A stretch of 59,918 nt of DNA from Planctomycetia bacterium (GTDB lineage Bacteria > Planctomycetota > Planctomycetia > Gemmatales > Gemmataceae): assembly GCA_005772955.1 (NCBI GenBank), contig SXID01000197.1, forward strand, positions 1-59,918, given 5' to 3'. Within the stretch, counting starts at the first letter, position 1; each line of letters opens with the position of its first letter. The notes beneath the pieces are model-generated. The model searched no databases, was not told the DNA's origin, and saw nothing but the letters and a program-made list of their open reading frames with translations. A program made the position numbers and the translations under genes. This document shows, piece after piece, positions 44,219 through 53,274 of this stretch.

Positions 44219-44322
44219 TCATCACGCTCCGCGTGATGTCCGCGCCTGGGCAAGCGAGAACGTTCTGCGCAAAGCACACCTGAACCGCGAAGGCGACATC
44301 ACGCTCCGCGTGACGGCGACGA
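44219..44322. repeat. Direct repeat after gluQ
   Basis: CATCACGCTCCGCGTGA occurs at 44220-44236 and again at 44297-44313, each with an internal CACG/CGTG stem. The spacer has no gene. Confidence 0.7.
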
Positions 44323-45897
44323 TTACTTGACAAGCAGCGCGTCGCGGGCGAGCGAGTCGAGGGTCGGCCCGAGGGTCGCGGTGAGGCCCGCATGAAGTTC
44401 GTCCGCGTCGGTGATCGGCTGGCCGCCGCGCCGCACGGTCAGTTCCCCCGCGAGCGACTTTGTGGTGAGCGATTCCACGAGTGCGACTCGGTCGCGAGTG
44501 CCGTCGAGTAGTGGCAACAACCGCAGCCCCATGTCGGAGAGTTTCACCAACTCGTGTCGCCGATTGGTCACCGATGCGTGCCCGTCGGCGGCGCGCACGC
44601 GAGCATGAACCAGCGCCACCGGCTTCTCACCCGGAACGCGAGCGAAGGCGAGCGGCGTCGCGTGCAGTTCGAGCAGATCCGACGAGATGTAAGCGTTCAA
44701 GAGGCCCAACGCGAGCGTTTGCAGGTCTTCGTTAGTCGCGATCCGGCCGAGTTTCGCGACCGCCCGCTGGAGCAGTTCCACAAACGAGATCGTCCCCGGC
44801 CATGCTTCGATGAGCGTGAGCATCGCGGCCTTGAACACCGGGCCAGTCGCGGAGATTACCATCCCGCTGGGGCTTTGAAACTGCTGCGCAACAGTGTTCG
44901 ACGCAAGTTCGCCCCCCTTGCCCGTCGCTTTCGCCCCACAGGCGACGTGCAACCCGTACACACGCTCCGGTACGATTCCCCAGTTCGGGATCGCTTCGAC
45001 ACGCACCAACAGCGTTTCTCGGAACGTGCGGTTGCGCACGAAGTCGAGGTACTGCTCCGTCTGAATCTGGTCCGTGGCCATCACCGCGAGTGTCTTCTGC
45101 ACCTCCGGGCCGAAGTTGCCCGTGACCATCGTGTTGATGCGCGACTCGCCCAGGTAGCGAAGTCCAAACGGTTCGGCCCGCGCCATGAACTGGTGGAAGT
45201 ACACCGGCTCGTTGAAGTCTTCGAGTTGCTCGTGATAGATGTAGTGGTCCGACTGCCGCCGCAGGAGATCGAGTTCGGAGCGGAGCAGCACGCCATACGC
45301 GCCGGTGTCCTTCTCGGTCGATTGCGCGAGGAAGTCGAGCAGCGCGCGCGCCTGACCAATGCGCTGCTCCGGCTGGTCGAAGCGGAAGGCGTGGTAGCGC
45401 ATCATGTCGCGGATCATGCCGCGCATGTGCCAGCCCGGATACGTGTTGTAAGAGACGTACGCAACGCCGTTCGGCGTGAGGTGGTTGGCGCACACTTCGA
45501 AGATCTTCTGCTGCACGTCGCGGGGAACCCACGAGAAAACGCCGTGGCAAATGATGTAGTCGAAGTGGCCGTAGGTGTCGTCGATATCGCTGATGCTCGC
45601 TTGCCGCAAGGCTACGTTCGCGAGGCCGGTCTTGCGGATCATGAGTTCGCCGTCCGCGATCTGCCGGGCGGAGAGATCGACGCCGACGAACCAGGAATCG
45701 GGGAACGCCTCCGCGACCGGGATCAGGTTCCCGCCCGCGGCGCACCCGAGTTCGAGGACGCGGCACTTCGCGACGTTCGGCGGTGTCAGCCCGAACAGCG
45801 TGGCCATCGTCGCCAGACGCGACGGGTGCGACTGCTGGTACGGGTAACTGTCGTAAGGTACGTCGTCGTAACTGTTGCGCGACAGGGCTTCGTTCAT
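44323..45897 (-). CDS. SAM methyltransferase with PKMT-type regulatory domain
   Basis: The 524-aa protein has an N-terminal class I methyltransferase (SYDDVPYDSYPYQQSHPSRL, motif I VLELGCAAGGNLIPVAEAFP, YIICHGVFSWVPRDVQQKIF). A middle/C-terminal segment (YHEQLEDFNEPVYFHQFMAR, GFGPEVQ-type FGPEVQKTLAVM) matches the methyltransferase regulatory domain of rickettsial outer-membrane protein lysine methyltransferases. It may methylate lysine side chains on surface proteins; the substrate is inferred from family only. Confidence 0.85.
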   Translation of the reverse strand: MNEALSRNSYDDVPYDSYPYQQSHPSRLATMATLFGLTPPNVAKCRVLELGCAAGGNLIPVAEAFPDSWFVGVDLSARQIADGELMIRKTGLANVALRQASISDIDDTYGHFDYIICHGVFSWVPRDVQQKIFEVCANHLTPNGVAYVSYNTYPGWHMRGMIRDMMRYHAFRFDQPEQRIGQARALLDFLAQSTEKDTGAYGVLLRSELDLLRRQSDHYIYHEQLEDFNEPVYFHQFMARAEPFGLRYLGESRINTMVTGNFGPEVQKTLAVMATDQIQTEQYLDFVRNRTFRETLLVRVEAIPNWGIVPERVYGLHVACGAKATGKGGELASNTVAQQFQSPSGMVISATGPVFKAAMLTLIEAWPGTISFVELLQRAVAKLGRIATNEDLQTLALGLLNAYISSDLLELHATPLAFARVPGEKPVALVHARVRAADGHASVTNRRHELVKLSDMGLRLLPLLDGTRDRVALVESLTTKSLAGELTVRRGGQPITDADELHAGLTATLGPTLDSLARDALLVK

Positions 45898-45995
45898 GAT
45901 GTGGTTACTGTCCGCGATTCGCAGGCGAGTAGCAAGCGCAAGTAACACCCGGGCTGCTGACGCAGGCCGGGTCTCTTTGGAAGTGCGATCAACGC

Positions 45996-46024
45996 TGGTC
46001 AGCCGCGCGGCGAGTCGGTATCAT
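45996..46024 (+). promoter_or_regulatory. Putative promoter of the PPC-type protein gene
   Basis: TGGTCA (45996-46001) and TATCAT (46019-46024) are 17 bp apart, with the ATG 41 bp further on. The spacing is ideal; both boxes are one or two mismatches from consensus. Confidence 0.45.
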
Positions 46025-46065
46025 CGGACGCATCCCGCCTGAGATTCCCCTTCAGAGGTCACAAC

Positions 46066-48129
46066 ATGTCGTCACGCCGTCCCACCTGGGTTTTCGCGCT
46101 CATTGGGTTCGCGTCCGGGGTCGCGCTGGTGATGTCCACCGGCGAGCGCGACGCCGTGGCGCAACCGAAGGCGCCGGTGATCGTCGCCGCGCCCCAATCG
46201 CCCACGCTGACCACGCCCTCCACGCTCGGCGCGAAGCCGGGTGCGGAAGTCGAACTTACGCTCACCGGCACCAACCTCGCCGACGCCATGAGCGTGATGC
46301 TCGGTTGCCCCGGCAAGGTCACCATTCCGACCGACAACAAGAACGGCACCGAAGCCGCCAAACTGCGCGTGAAGGTCGCGATCGATCCGAAGTGCCCGAT
46401 CGGGCTGTACACCCTTCGCGTCTCGACCAAGCACGGCGTCTCGAACGCGCGGCCCTTCGTTGTGGACACGCTTTCCGTCGTTGCCTCCACGAACGCGAAC
46501 CGCACGAAGGACACCGCACAGGCGGTCACCGCGCCGTGCGTGGCGAGCGGCTCCGTCGCGCTGGAAACGTCCGAGTTCTACAAGGTAACGGTGACCGCCG
46601 GGCAGAAGCTCGCGTTCGAGGTGCTGGCCCGCCGCATCGGGTCACCGCTCGACCCGATCGTTGTGTTGCACGACGCGAAGACCAAGCGCGAACTGGTCGA
46701 TCTGTATGCCGACGACACGCCGGGGTTGCAGGGCGACTGCCGCCTTTCGCACACTTTCAAGGAAGCTGGCGAGGTGCTGGTCGAAGTGCGCGACACCACG
46801 CACCGCGGCGGGGCGGACTTCCTCTACCGGCTCCGCATCGGCGATTTCCCAGGCGCAACCACCGCGTTCCCGCTCGCGGCCGAGCGCGGCAAGCAAGCGA
46901 GCATCGGCTTCACCGGCTCGGACACCATTCCAGCCGTCAGCGTGACCGTGCCAACAGCCACGACCGCGTTCTACGCGGTGCCCACGGCTGGCAAGGACGC
47001 GGGCTGGCCGGTGCCGGTGCTGGTCACCGACTACCCGCAAGCCGCCGAGCAGGAACCGAACGACGAACCCGCGAAGGCGAACAAGTTGCCGGTACCGGGC
47101 GGTGTGTCCGCGCGGTTCGACAAGGCGAAGGACATGGACCACTTCGCCATCGCGGGGAAGAAGGGGCAGAAACTGATTATCTCCGTGTCCACGTTCGAGG
47201 TGAACTCACCAGCGGAGGTACTCGTTCGCGTGCTCGACGCGAAGGGGGCGCAGGTGGCGACAAGCAACCCGGCCACGCCGACGAACCGGTTCGAGTTCGC
47301 GCCGGCCGCGGACGGCGATTATGTCCTCGCGTGCGAACACCAGAACTTCCTACACGGGCCGAACGAAGTGTATCTCCTCACGGTGGTGCCGTCTGGGCCG
47401 GACCTCGCCGTGGCGCTCGCTTTCGACCGTACCGAAGCCGCCGCCGGGAGCAGCAGCGCGGTACTTGCCACCGTCACGCGACTGAACGGCTACGCGGGCC
47501 CGGTGGAACTCAGCATCGACGGCGATGCAGCACTGAGCGGCAAGGTCACGGTTCCGGTGGGGCAGGCGCTCGCGTTCGTTCCGGTACTCGTGAAGGCCGG
47601 CACGAAGACGGGCGCGTACCCGTTCCGCGTGAAGGCAACGGCCACCGCCGACGGCACGACCGTGACTCGCTACGGCACACTCACGGACGCAGTGAAGGCG
47701 AGCCTCGGCGGGATGCCGAACCCGCCCACGGAACTGCTCAACCAGTGCGCCGTCGGTGTGGTCGACAAGCCGCCATTCGGGATCAAGATGACGTTCGAGC
47801 CGGGCGCGATTGAGAAGGGCAAGACGGGGAAGATTCTGCTCGAAGCGACGCGGGGCGAGGGCGGGGACGGGGACATTGTGATCGCGCCGCTGTTCCTTCC
47901 GCCGACCGTGGTGCCGGTGGTGAAGCCGATCGTGAAAGGCCAGACGAAGGGCGAGATTGGTCTTACCGTACAACCCGCGACGCCCGCGGGACCGACGCCA
48001 CTCGTGTTCCGCGCGACCACGAAGGTCGGCGGCAAGGACTACGCCTTCACGCTCTCCGGCACGCTCGACGTGATCGAGCCGAAGAAGGCCGATCCGAAGA
48101 AAGAAGACCCGAAGAAAGACAAGAAGTAG
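46066..48129 (+). CDS. Exported protein with PPC-type domains
   Basis: The 687-aa protein has a signal-anchor-like N-terminus (WVFALIGFASGVALVMSTGE). It holds two pre-peptidase C-terminal-like modules: an Ig-like section with SPTLTTPSTLGAKPGAEVEL, and AEQEPNDEPAKANKLPVPGG (the EPND start of PPC domains), with DMDHFAIAGKKGQKLIISVS. The end is Lys/Asp/Pro-rich repeats (KKADPKKEDPKKDK). No protease domain is visible. It is probably an envelope or extracellular binding protein. Confidence 0.75.
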   Translation: MSSRRPTWVFALIGFASGVALVMSTGERDAVAQPKAPVIVAAPQSPTLTTPSTLGAKPGAEVELTLTGTNLADAMSVMLGCPGKVTIPTDNKNGTEAAKLRVKVAIDPKCPIGLYTLRVSTKHGVSNARPFVVDTLSVVASTNANRTKDTAQAVTAPCVASGSVALETSEFYKVTVTAGQKLAFEVLARRIGSPLDPIVVLHDAKTKRELVDLYADDTPGLQGDCRLSHTFKEAGEVLVEVRDTTHRGGADFLYRLRIGDFPGATTAFPLAAERGKQASIGFTGSDTIPAVSVTVPTATTAFYAVPTAGKDAGWPVPVLVTDYPQAAEQEPNDEPAKANKLPVPGGVSARFDKAKDMDHFAIAGKKGQKLIISVSTFEVNSPAEVLVRVLDAKGAQVATSNPATPTNRFEFAPAADGDYVLACEHQNFLHGPNEVYLLTVVPSGPDLAVALAFDRTEAAAGSSSAVLATVTRLNGYAGPVELSIDGDAALSGKVTVPVGQALAFVPVLVKAGTKTGAYPFRVKATATADGTTVTRYGTLTDAVKASLGGMPNPPTELLNQCAVGVVDKPPFGIKMTFEPGAIEKGKTGKILLEATRGEGGDGDIVIAPLFLPPTVVPVVKPIVKGQTKGEIGLTVQPATPAGPTPLVFRATTKVGGKDYAFTLSGTLDVIEPKKADPKKEDPKKDKK

Positions 48130-48143
48130 AGATGGTCGAAACA

Positions 48144-48209
48144 ACCCGGTCGGCTAACGCCGGCGGTTCGACGAGAAGCAGTCGAACCGCTGGCGTCAGC
48201 CGGCCGGGT
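48144..48209. repeat. Inverted repeat after the PPC gene
   Basis: Left arm (48144-48172, ACCCGGTCGGCTAACGCCGG...) and right arm (48181-48209) pair with three or four mismatches. It shares the GTCGAAC...GCGTCAGCCGGC parts with 11017-11084. Confidence 0.85.
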
Positions 48210-48295
48210 CCAATCACCTAACCGCCAGAATCCGTTACCGCACCACACGTCTCAGCCACTCATCCGAAATTCATGGCTCCGCGGGTAGCATCTCG

Positions 48296-48577
48296 GGGTT
48301 TAGTTGTTTTGAAGCCAAAACGGGCAAGGCGGCGTACACGAAGGAGCGCATCCCGAACGCGAAGGCGTTCTGGGCGTCGCCGTGGGCCGCGGACGGCAAG
48401 GTGTTCTGTCTCGACGAGGACGGCCAAACGCACGTGCTGAAAGCCGGGAAAGAGTTCGAAGTGGTTCACGTGAACAAACTCGGCCGCGACATGTTCTGGG
48501 CCAGCCCCGCCGCGGCCAACGGCACGCTGTTCATTCGCGGCCTCGACGCGATCTACTGCGTCGACGCGAAGAAGTAG
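48296..48577 (+). pseudogene. C-terminal remnant of a PQQ-propeller protein
   Basis: In the frame ending at TAG 48575-48577 the sequence reads CFEAKTGKAAYTKERIPNAK, FWASPWAADGKVFCLDEDGQ, then FWASPAAANGTLFIRGLDAI and YCVDAKK. This is the last two blades of a PQQ-like propeller, as in the intact gene at 36051-37289. There is no start codon, so it is a 5'-truncated copy, probably cut when the repeat at 48144-48209 or flanking sequence arrived. Confidence 0.75.
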
Positions 48578-48619
48578 ATCGTCTTTCGCCCCACCGGGGC
48601 GAACGCTAAACTGGGCATC

Positions 48620-49165
48620 ATGCCACCCTGTCGTAAACCATCTGCGCCTTTGCCGCCGCTGAACGAGCCGTTCGTCGCGATCGACTTCGAGACCGCGGAC
48701 AACGGCCCGGATAGCGCGTGTGCGGTGGGGCTGGTCCGTGTCGAAGCCGGGAAGATCGTTCACCGCGAAGCGGTGCTGATCCGCCCGCCTCGTGAACACA
48801 TCCTGTTCACCTACGTTCACGGTATCACGTGGCCGATGGTGAAGGACGCACCGGTGTTCGCGGACGTGTGGTCGAAAGTCGCGCCGGTGCTCGAAGGCGC
48901 GACCTTCCTCGCGGCGCACAACGCGCCCTTCGACCGGCGCGTGTTGCAAGCGTGCTGCGCCGCCGCAAAGCTGGAAACCCCGGTGCTGCCGTTCGTGTGT
49001 ACGGTTCAACTCGCGCGGAAGAAGTGGGCGCTGAAGCCCGCGAACCTGCCTGCGGTGTGTCGGCGGCTCGGCATCGGGCTGATCCACCACAACGCCGGTT
49101 CCGATGCCGAAGCGTGCGCGCGAATCGTGATCGCGGCGGCCGTTCAGAACGAGCCGGAAGCGTAA
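48620..49165 (+). CDS. 3'-5' exonuclease (DnaQ/epsilon type)
   Basis: The 181-aa protein has the DEDD exonuclease motifs: ExoI FVAIDFETADNGPDSACAVG, ExoII FLAAHNAPFDRRVLQACC, and ExoIII HNAGSDAEACARIV. The length and single domain fit a stand-alone epsilon-like exonuclease. The last residues EPEA and stop come from a dispersed repeat (49149 on), so the native end has been replaced. A CGCCCC-type hairpin precedes the gene (48590-48604). Confidence 0.88.
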   Translation: MPPCRKPSAPLPPLNEPFVAIDFETADNGPDSACAVGLVRVEAGKIVHREAVLIRPPREHILFTYVHGITWPMVKDAPVFADVWSKVAPVLEGATFLAAHNAPFDRRVLQACCAAAKLETPVLPFVCTVQLARKKWALKPANLPAVCRRLGIGLIHHNAGSDAEACARIVIAAAVQNEPEA

Positions 49166-49336
49166 GCTTTGAAGTTGCGCTCGATGCGTGTGCAAGAAGA
49201 ATTGGCATTTGGTTTTCGCCCCGGAGGGGCGAAAACCAAAAAGCCAACTCCTCGTGAGCTTCGGCGAGCGCAACTTCAAAGAGCGTAAGCGACGGACAGG
49301 CCAATCCATCGCTTACGCTTCCGGCTCGTCAAAACG
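49149..49336. repeat. Composite inverted element; 83 bp copied at 59718
   Basis: Bases 49149-49231 match 59718-59800 with one mismatch. Within this locus the outer arms GAGCCGGAAGCGTAAGC (49151) and its complement (to about 49327), inner arms CTTTGAAGTTGCGCTC and complement (49266-49281), and a central TGGTTTTCGCCCCGG hairpin (49210-49238) are nested. The first arm holds the exonuclease stop codon. Confidence 0.92.
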
Positions 49337-49436
49337 CATCACTCTTTCCACTCCAGTACGATTTCCAGCGCGGAGGAGCAGCGTCAGTTCCTCGCGGGTA
49401 CAATCGGGCAACCCTCATCCCAACCGGAGCACCACC

Positions 49437-50426
49437 GTGTTACTCGCCATTCGCTTCGCGCCCGTCCTTCTGTTGACCGCTTCGCTGTGTTCCGCCGCGG
49501 ACGACGCGCCGAAACCGGTGCGCATGGCGACCGGCGTGAGCGGGCACATCCACCCGGCTGCGTGCGTCACAAAAACCGGTGCCGTACTCGTCATCTACAG
49601 TCAGTCGAACTACAAGGATTTGCGGCTCACGCGCTCCGCCGACGGTGGGAAAACGTGGAGCGAACCGGCCGCGTTCAAGCACACCGAGAAGCTCGAAATC
49701 TACCCCGGCTCGCTCACGGCGCTCGCCGACGGCCGCGTCGTTCACGCCTGGAACACGTGGTACAAGGACGCGAAGGATGTGAAGTCGCGGTTCGTGCAGT
49801 TCAGCGTGAGCCGCGACGACGGCAAGACGTGGGACGAACCGAAAACCCTCCCGAAGAACGCGGACGCATTCAGCGTGATCCGGCATCCGTTCATCGAACT
49901 CGCGGAGGACGAGTGGCTGTTCTCACTCAGCGATCGCACGCTTGCATACAACCCGAAGACGGAAACGGTGACCGACTTCGCGGACGGCACAAAGCACGGG
50001 CTGGTGCCAATCGTGCGCACGCCGAAGGGCACGCTGGTGAGTGGCGCGGGCACACGCTCCACGGACAGCGGGAAGAAGTGGGAAAAGGTCGCCCCGTTCC
50101 CCGCGATCGGCGCGAACGGCTGGCGGTTCGACATGGTCGCGCTGGGTAATGGCTACCTGGTCGCGGGCGAAGTGCAGGGCGAAGGTGTCGGCGGCACCAA
50201 GTGGCGGTACGTGGTGTCGCGCGACGACGGCAAGACCTGGGACTTCACCAACACCGTTGAGTTCTACGCTCCGGGGCGCGCGATCGGAGGCCGCGCGTGC
50301 CCGCGCACCGTGCAGCTCGACAAGGACACGATTGGCACCGTGTTCTACGACGACGACAAGGCGCAGACCGGCGGCAGCGGAGTGTTCTTCCTGCGCACGC
50401 CGATCAAGGCGCTCGGTGGTAAGTGA
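49437..50426 (+). CDS. Exported sialidase-like (BNR repeat) protein
   Basis: The 329-aa protein starts at a GTG with a signal peptide (LLAIRFAPVLLLTASLCSAA). Asp-box-type repeats S-x-D-x-G-x-T-W are clear: TRSADGGKTWSEP, SVSRDDGKTWDEPK, VSRDDGKTWDFT, with a weaker TDSGKKWEK. The six-bladed propeller fold of exo-sialidases is likely; whether it cleaves sialic acid cannot be judged. No ATG fits better; the frame upstream crosses the repeat element. Confidence 0.8.
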   Translation: MLLAIRFAPVLLLTASLCSAADDAPKPVRMATGVSGHIHPAACVTKTGAVLVIYSQSNYKDLRLTRSADGGKTWSEPAAFKHTEKLEIYPGSLTALADGRVVHAWNTWYKDAKDVKSRFVQFSVSRDDGKTWDEPKTLPKNADAFSVIRHPFIELAEDEWLFSLSDRTLAYNPKTETVTDFADGTKHGLVPIVRTPKGTLVSGAGTRSTDSGKKWEKVAPFPAIGANGWRFDMVALGNGYLVAGEVQGEGVGGTKWRYVVSRDDGKTWDFTNTVEFYAPGRAIGGRACPRTVQLDKDTIGTVFYDDDKAQTGGSGVFFLRTPIKALGGK

Positions 50427-50429
50427 GCT

Positions 50430-50470
50430 TTTCGTACTGGCGCGGGCTTCCAGCCTGCGCCAGTACGAAA
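50430..50470 (+). terminator. Hairpin after the sialidase-like gene
   Basis: A 14-bp perfect stem, TTTCGTACTGGCGC (50430-50443) and its complement (50457-50470), directly follows the stop. The gap from 50471 to 50710 holds no gene I can support. Confidence 0.75.
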
Positions 50471-50710
50471 TGCGCCTTCACTGGCGCTCGACGCGGAACG
50501 GATGCGACGCCAGAAACGGGCGATTTTCGGGATTATTCCCGTTACGGCTCAAGTCCCCATACAGCCGTTACAGCAGGCCCGAAGTGTGCGCCTTTGGATG
50601 CGTTCCACCGATTCTCTACGATACCTTCCGCCGACATTACCGGTTGAATCCTCGCGAGCGTGAGCCGATCCAACTGCACATTACTCGCATTTTTCCGACG
50701 GGACAGTGCC

Positions 50711-53050
50711 ATGAGTTCGAGCCGAAATGCCCTGCCGAACACCCGCCGGTTCGTGCCACGCGTCGAGAGTCTGGAAGACCGCACGGTTCCATCCGGGAAC
50801 GTGCGGGTGGTGCTGTTCGGCGGCACCCTCTACGTCACGGGCGACGACGCGGGGAACCGGATCCAGATCACGGGCGATGCGAACGGCGGCGCAACCGTCC
50901 GCGCGCTCGACGCGACCACCACAATCAACGGTGGCGTTTCACTCTCGGTCGCGAAGGTCGAGCGTGATCTGTACATCCGGTTGTTCGGCGGCGACGACCA
51001 GTTGATCGTCTCCGGGATGCGCAACCGCGGCACACTCGATGCGGACACGGGCGACGGGAACGACGTGTTGGGGGTCTCAGGCGCGGAACACCGGGCCGCG
51101 ACGATCCTGCGCACCGGGTCCGGCGACGATCTCGCGATCCTGAACGGCTCGGTGTTCCGCCGGTACGTGTTCCTCGACACCGGCGCGGGCGACGATCAGG
51201 TCATCGCTTCGAACGTTGGAGTCGTCGCTATCGGACTGCTCAACCCGTCCGGCAACGACCTCTTCGATAACCGCAACTCCACGCTCGTGCGCCCGGCCAT
51301 GGTCGGGTTCACCAACGGCTTCCGGCCAGTGCCCACGACGCCCCCAACCCCGACCTTGTCCACCACGGTGACGGACCCGACCCGCACGTCCCCGATCGCA
51401 CTCGCCGTGAACTTCGACGAGGACGTGACCGGGTTCGACGCATCCGACTTGACCGCGACCAACGGCACGGTGACCGGGTTCACTGCAATCGACGCGCGGT
51501 CGTTCACGGTCGAGGTCACGCCAACAAACCAGGGCGTGGTGACCATAACGGCCGCGGCTGGCGGCGCGACCGACGCCGCGGGCAACGCGAGCCTGGTCTC
51601 GAACACGATCACGCTGACGTTCGACAGCCTCATGCCGGTGGTCACGACCAACGGGCAGACGACCATCGACACCACCCCGACGCTGACCGGAACCGTGGAC
51701 GACCCGACCGCGACCGTGCGCGTGACCGTGAACAACCAGACGTACACCGCGACCGTGTCTGGCAGTGTGTGGAGTGCGAACGTGACCGACGTGATCCCGG
51801 ACGGCACGTTTGTGGTATCCGCGACCGCGACCGACCCGGCCGGCAACGTTGGCACCGCGGCACCCGTGAACCTGACCGTGGATACCACCGGACCGGTCGT
51901 TTCGCAGTTCAACCTTGCTGCCGCCTCCGACAGCGGCACGGCGGGCGACCTCCGCACCGACGCGAGTTCGGTCAACCTCACGGGTACAACTGAGGCCAAC
52001 GCAACCGTTCGGTTGTTCGCGGTCACCGTGCCCGGCACACCGGGCACCGGCACGCTGCTCGCCGAGACGACCTCCGCGTCGAACGGGGCATTCACCTTCG
52101 CGGGCGTGGTGCTGGCCGTTGGCCCCAACAGCTTCGCGGTCCGCTCGCTGGACGCGATCGGCAACCTCGGCGCAACACTCGCGCAGACCTTCACGCGCAA
52201 CACCCCGCCAACCGTTACCGCTGCCATCGTGGATCAGTCTGCGGTCGCGGGTGGGGCGGACCTGACGTTTAACCTCACCAACACGTTCGCCGACGCGGAA
52301 CGGATCGCCCGGCTGACGACCACGTTCCCAACCAGTCAGACAGGCTCCATCGACGTTCACCTGTTCGCGACTCAGGCGGGCGCAACGGTAACCAACTTCC
52401 TCTCCTACAACTACGACAACTCCGTGTTCCACCGGCTGGCGCCCAACTTCGTCCTCCAGGGCGGCGGGTTCAAGTTCAACGACGCCGGTACGATCACAGC
52501 CACTGCGTTCCCACCGATCCCGGCTTCGCCCCCAATCGCGAACCAACCGGGAGTGTCGAACACACGCGGCACGATCGCGATGGCGAAAATGGGGGGCAAC
52601 CCGAACAGCGCGACCAACGAGTTCTTCTTCAACCTGGCCGACAACTCGACCAACCTGGACGCCCAGAACGGCGGGTTCACGGTGTTCGGACAGGTAATGA
52701 ATGGCGGGCAGCAGGTGGTGAACGCGATCGCCAGCCTCTCGACCTTCGACGGCGCCGGCATCCCCGGTGCGCCGCCCTTCCCGATTCGCAGCGGCGCGGA
52801 CACGACCAACTTCCCGGCCAACATCACCGCGAACGACGTGGCGCTCGTGACCACCGTCCGCGAACTGGCCGCGGTCGACCGGATGATCTTCACCACGAGC
52901 AGCACGAACCCTGCTGTCGCGACCGCGACCGTGGCGGCGGGTGTGCTGACGATCGACCCGCTGACGACTGGCACAACGACGATCACCGTGCGGGCAACCG
53001 ACCTGGACGGGTCTTTCGTCGAGATCCAGTTCGCGGTGAACGTGTCCTGA
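50711..53050 (+). CDS. Surface protein with Ig-like repeats and a cyclophilin domain
   Basis: The 779-aa protein has the N-terminal motif RVESLEDRTVPSG, common on Gemmata-type extracellular proteins, and no classical signal peptide. Glycine/Asp-rich units (TGDGNDVLGVSG, TGAGDDQVIAS) resemble calcium-binding repeats. Bacterial Ig-like domains follow (residues about 210-490). The region about 525-700 is a cyclophilin: VHLFATQAGATVTNFLSYN, SVFHRLAPNFVLQGGGFK, GTIAMAKMGGNPNSATNEFF, FTVFGQVMNGGQQVVNAIA. A last beta module ends the protein. The peptidyl-prolyl isomerase may be active outside the cell. Confidence 0.85.
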   Translation: MSSSRNALPNTRRFVPRVESLEDRTVPSGNVRVVLFGGTLYVTGDDAGNRIQITGDANGGATVRALDATTTINGGVSLSVAKVERDLYIRLFGGDDQLIVSGMRNRGTLDADTGDGNDVLGVSGAEHRAATILRTGSGDDLAILNGSVFRRYVFLDTGAGDDQVIASNVGVVAIGLLNPSGNDLFDNRNSTLVRPAMVGFTNGFRPVPTTPPTPTLSTTVTDPTRTSPIALAVNFDEDVTGFDASDLTATNGTVTGFTAIDARSFTVEVTPTNQGVVTITAAAGGATDAAGNASLVSNTITLTFDSLMPVVTTNGQTTIDTTPTLTGTVDDPTATVRVTVNNQTYTATVSGSVWSANVTDVIPDGTFVVSATATDPAGNVGTAAPVNLTVDTTGPVVSQFNLAAASDSGTAGDLRTDASSVNLTGTTEANATVRLFAVTVPGTPGTGTLLAETTSASNGAFTFAGVVLAVGPNSFAVRSLDAIGNLGATLAQTFTRNTPPTVTAAIVDQSAVAGGADLTFNLTNTFADAERIARLTTTFPTSQTGSIDVHLFATQAGATVTNFLSYNYDNSVFHRLAPNFVLQGGGFKFNDAGTITATAFPPIPASPPIANQPGVSNTRGTIAMAKMGGNPNSATNEFFFNLADNSTNLDAQNGGFTVFGQVMNGGQQVVNAIASLSTFDGAGIPGAPPFPIRSGADTTNFPANITANDVALVTTVRELAAVDRMIFTTSSTNPAVATATVAAGVLTIDPLTTGTTTITVRATDLDGSFVEIQFAVNVS

Positions 53051-53213
53051 TCCGGGTGTCCGCGGGGCGATCACTCCCGGACCTTGGGCACCAGCTCCAG
53101 CGGAGCCGCGCCGACTCGGCTCATGCGTTCCCTGGTGAAATGGACCCCGCCTCGCTGCCGTCTACTCGGTTCTGTCTGGCAGCAGCGAGGTGGTTCGGTA
53201 GACGCCTGACCCA

Positions 53214-53248
53214 AAAAATAGCAGGCCCCGGCGACAATCGCCGGGGCC
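53214..53248 (-). terminator. Factor-independent terminator of fur
   Basis: On the minus strand an 11-bp GC stem (GGCCCCGGCGA / complement, 53224-53248) is followed by TGCTATTTTTT. Stem plus T run 27 bp after the stop is a classical terminator. Confidence 0.85.
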
Positions 53249-53274
53249 ACGAAGTGATACGGCACGCCATTGCC

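Noticed and set aside
51077-53074. 665-codon minus-strand frame opposite the cyclophilin protein
   Set aside because: Arg/Gly/Val-rich antisense frame without any family motif.
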